This document shows, in pieces, positions 40,141-41,003 of a stretch of DNA of 41,003 bases. Where the stretch lies: the IMG/VR virus record IMGVR_UViG_3300049460_000214, positions 1 to 41,003 of that record; one strand, written 5' to 3'. The notes below the pieces were generated by a model. The model made no database searches, had not been told where the DNA came from, and saw nothing but the letters and a program-made list of their open reading frames with translations. This DNA comes from a virus. The stretch's first letter is position 1. Each line of letters begins with the position of its first letter. Position numbers and translations under genes: made by a program.

Positions 40141-40622
40141 AGCTCATCTCCAACGCCGAGTACGCCGCCCTTCAGGCCGATCTCGCCGCCGCCCGCGCGG
40201 AGGCCAACCGGCAGCGCGCGCGGGCCGAGAAGGCCGACGCCCGCGCCGAGACCGAGATCGAAGCCCGGCGCACCATCACCCGCCAGCACGCCGAACTCGA
40301 CGCCGCGAACACCCGGCTCACCGGCCGGAACAAGGCGCTCGGCGAGCGGCTGGCGGAGGCGCAGGCCGCGAACGGATTCGACCCCGTGAAGGCCCGGCGT
40401 ACGGCGGAGCGGATCGCCACCCTCCAGAAGGCCGCCGCTGAGGGGCGCGAGGAAGCCGCGAAGGCGAGGGCCGAGGCCAAGAGGGATCGGAAGCGCGTCG
40501 CGCACCTCGAGAAGGAACTGGACAACGCCTGCGGCACGCCGCCCGGCGGACTCCTGGACAGCGCGCCCTGGCAGCCCGGCTACCAGGCGCCGACACCGAA
40601 CACGAAGGCGAGCACGTCGTGA
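40137..40622 (+). CDS. coiled-coil protein
   Basis: A 161-aa protein, mostly one long charged helix (ALQADLAAARAEANRQRARA through AERIATLQKAAAEGREEAAK), ending in a disordered Pro/Ser tail. Start in an ATGA overlap with the exonuclease. The function is unknown; similar helical proteins accompany early genes of many actinophages. Confidence 0.6.
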   Translation: MKLISNAEYAALQADLAAARAEANRQRARAEKADARAETEIEARRTITRQHAELDAANTRLTGRNKALGERLAEAQAANGFDPVKARRTAERIATLQKAAAEGREEAAKARAEAKRDRKRVAHLEKELDNACGTPPGGLLDSAPWQPGYQAPTPNTKASTS

Positions 40623-40924
40623 ACGACAGAATCGCGCTCGGCGCGGCCGTGTGGGTGTCGGGGATCCTCGCCGTCCAGTGGGCTATCGCCCCGGTCCGCG
40701 AGCCCGGGAAGCACCGCGCGAAGGACGGGATCATCGTCCCGCTCGACGACCTCCTCGGCGAACCGTCGGCGTACACGCACGAGTTCGAGCACGCGCCCGG
40801 TGTCGTACGGCAGGAGTTCGGGGACTGCCCGCACTGCGTACGGACGACGGCTGGTGTGCGTACGGACGACGGCTGGTGGTGCGGCGAATGCCTCACCCCG
40901 GCCGGGGCGGAGGCCGCGTCGTGA
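40619..40924 (+). CDS. membrane-anchored protein with zinc ribbon
   Basis: A 101-aa protein with a hydrophobic N-terminal segment (ALGAAVWVSGILAVQWAI), an acidic middle and a C-terminal CPHC / CGEC pair that could bind zinc. GTG 40619 overlaps the preceding stop. TCCGTACGGACG-like repeats lie in its 3' half (GTACGGACGACGGCTGGTG occurs twice, near 40837 and 40860), coding for TTAGV and TDDGWW. Confidence 0.55.
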   Translation: MNDRIALGAAVWVSGILAVQWAIAPVREPGKHRAKDGIIVPLDDLLGEPSAYTHEFEHAPGVVRQEFGDCPHCVRTTAGVRTDDGWWCGECLTPAGAEAAS

Positions 40925-41003
40925 GCACCCTGACCGCCGCCCTGACCGTCGCCGGAGTCCTCGCTGCCGGCGTGCCCGCCCTGTGGTGGCAGATCCGCGC
41001 CGC
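40921..41003 (+). CDS. small membrane protein, truncated by window end
   Basis: GTG 40921 overlaps the preceding stop (GTGA). The visible 27 residues (MSTLTAALTVAGVLAAGVPA, then LWWQIRA) form a hydrophobic helix. The rest lies outside the window. Confidence 0.5.
   Translation, partial: MSTLTAALTVAGVLAAGVPALWWQIRA

Noticed and set aside
1-41003. CRISPR array, tRNA genes, insertion sequences
   Set aside because: I read for regularly spaced repeats, cloverleaf-like segments and transposase motifs and saw none.

Overview
This window looks like most of the genome of a temperate, long-tailed (siphovirus-type) phage of Streptomyces or a close actinomycete relative. The evidence is the very high GC content, frequent GTG starts, ATGA/GTGA stop-start overlaps, and a full set of actinophage-type proteins: portal, MuF/protease fusion, delta-domain capsid protein, actinophage tail tube, tape measure, amidase/holin, tyrosine integrase, WhiB and RecT. 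No terminase gene and no host genes are visible. The integrase and its probable attP region lie in the middle of the gene order (about 29.6-31.0 kb) rather than at an end, so I infer an unintegrated (virion or circular) arrangement.

Layout. 1-461: edge of a leftward gene. 462-682: divergent control region. 683-13071: head and connector genes (portal, four-part MuF/protease polyprotein, a 20-residue Cys/Pro gene, major capsid protein, second head protein, tail tube, a beta-helix spike, adaptor, terminator and gp10-like proteins). 13114-20813: tail genes (overlapping chaperones, a 1310-aa tape measure with four 29-residue repeats, minor tail proteins), interrupted by a leftward HNH endonuclease gene. 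20821-23322: a GH33 sialidase, then amidase, holin and a coiled-coil protein. 23371-25542: a glycosyltransferase carrying a 375-aa LAGLIDADG intein. 25539-29616: accessory and regulatory genes, including WhiB, winged-helix and XRE regulators and small Cys-rich proteins. 29617-32598: integrase and a cI/cro-like switch. 32686-41003: early rightward genes (antirepressor, a long stop-start coupled run of small genes, RecT, HNH endonuclease, DnaQ-like exonuclease).

How the parts may work together. Three distant rightward units (portal, tail chaperones, glycosyltransferase) share an unusual promoter-like element, GGAAYGATC-N16-TACCGTC. In two of them it lies exactly 7 nt before the start codon, which suggests leaderless late transcripts. 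The phage-encoded WhiB protein is a candidate for redirecting the host sigma factor to it. A short motif, [LV]TA[AS]xD or close variants, recurs at domain boundaries of the polyprotein, near the portal N-terminus and at the expected delta-domain junction of the capsid protein. It is a candidate recognition site for the maturation protease. The sialidase and beta-helix spike suggest that surface glycans are the receptor. The switch region has a 24-nt operator present twice in opposite orientations, and a 10-mer shared with the attP region.
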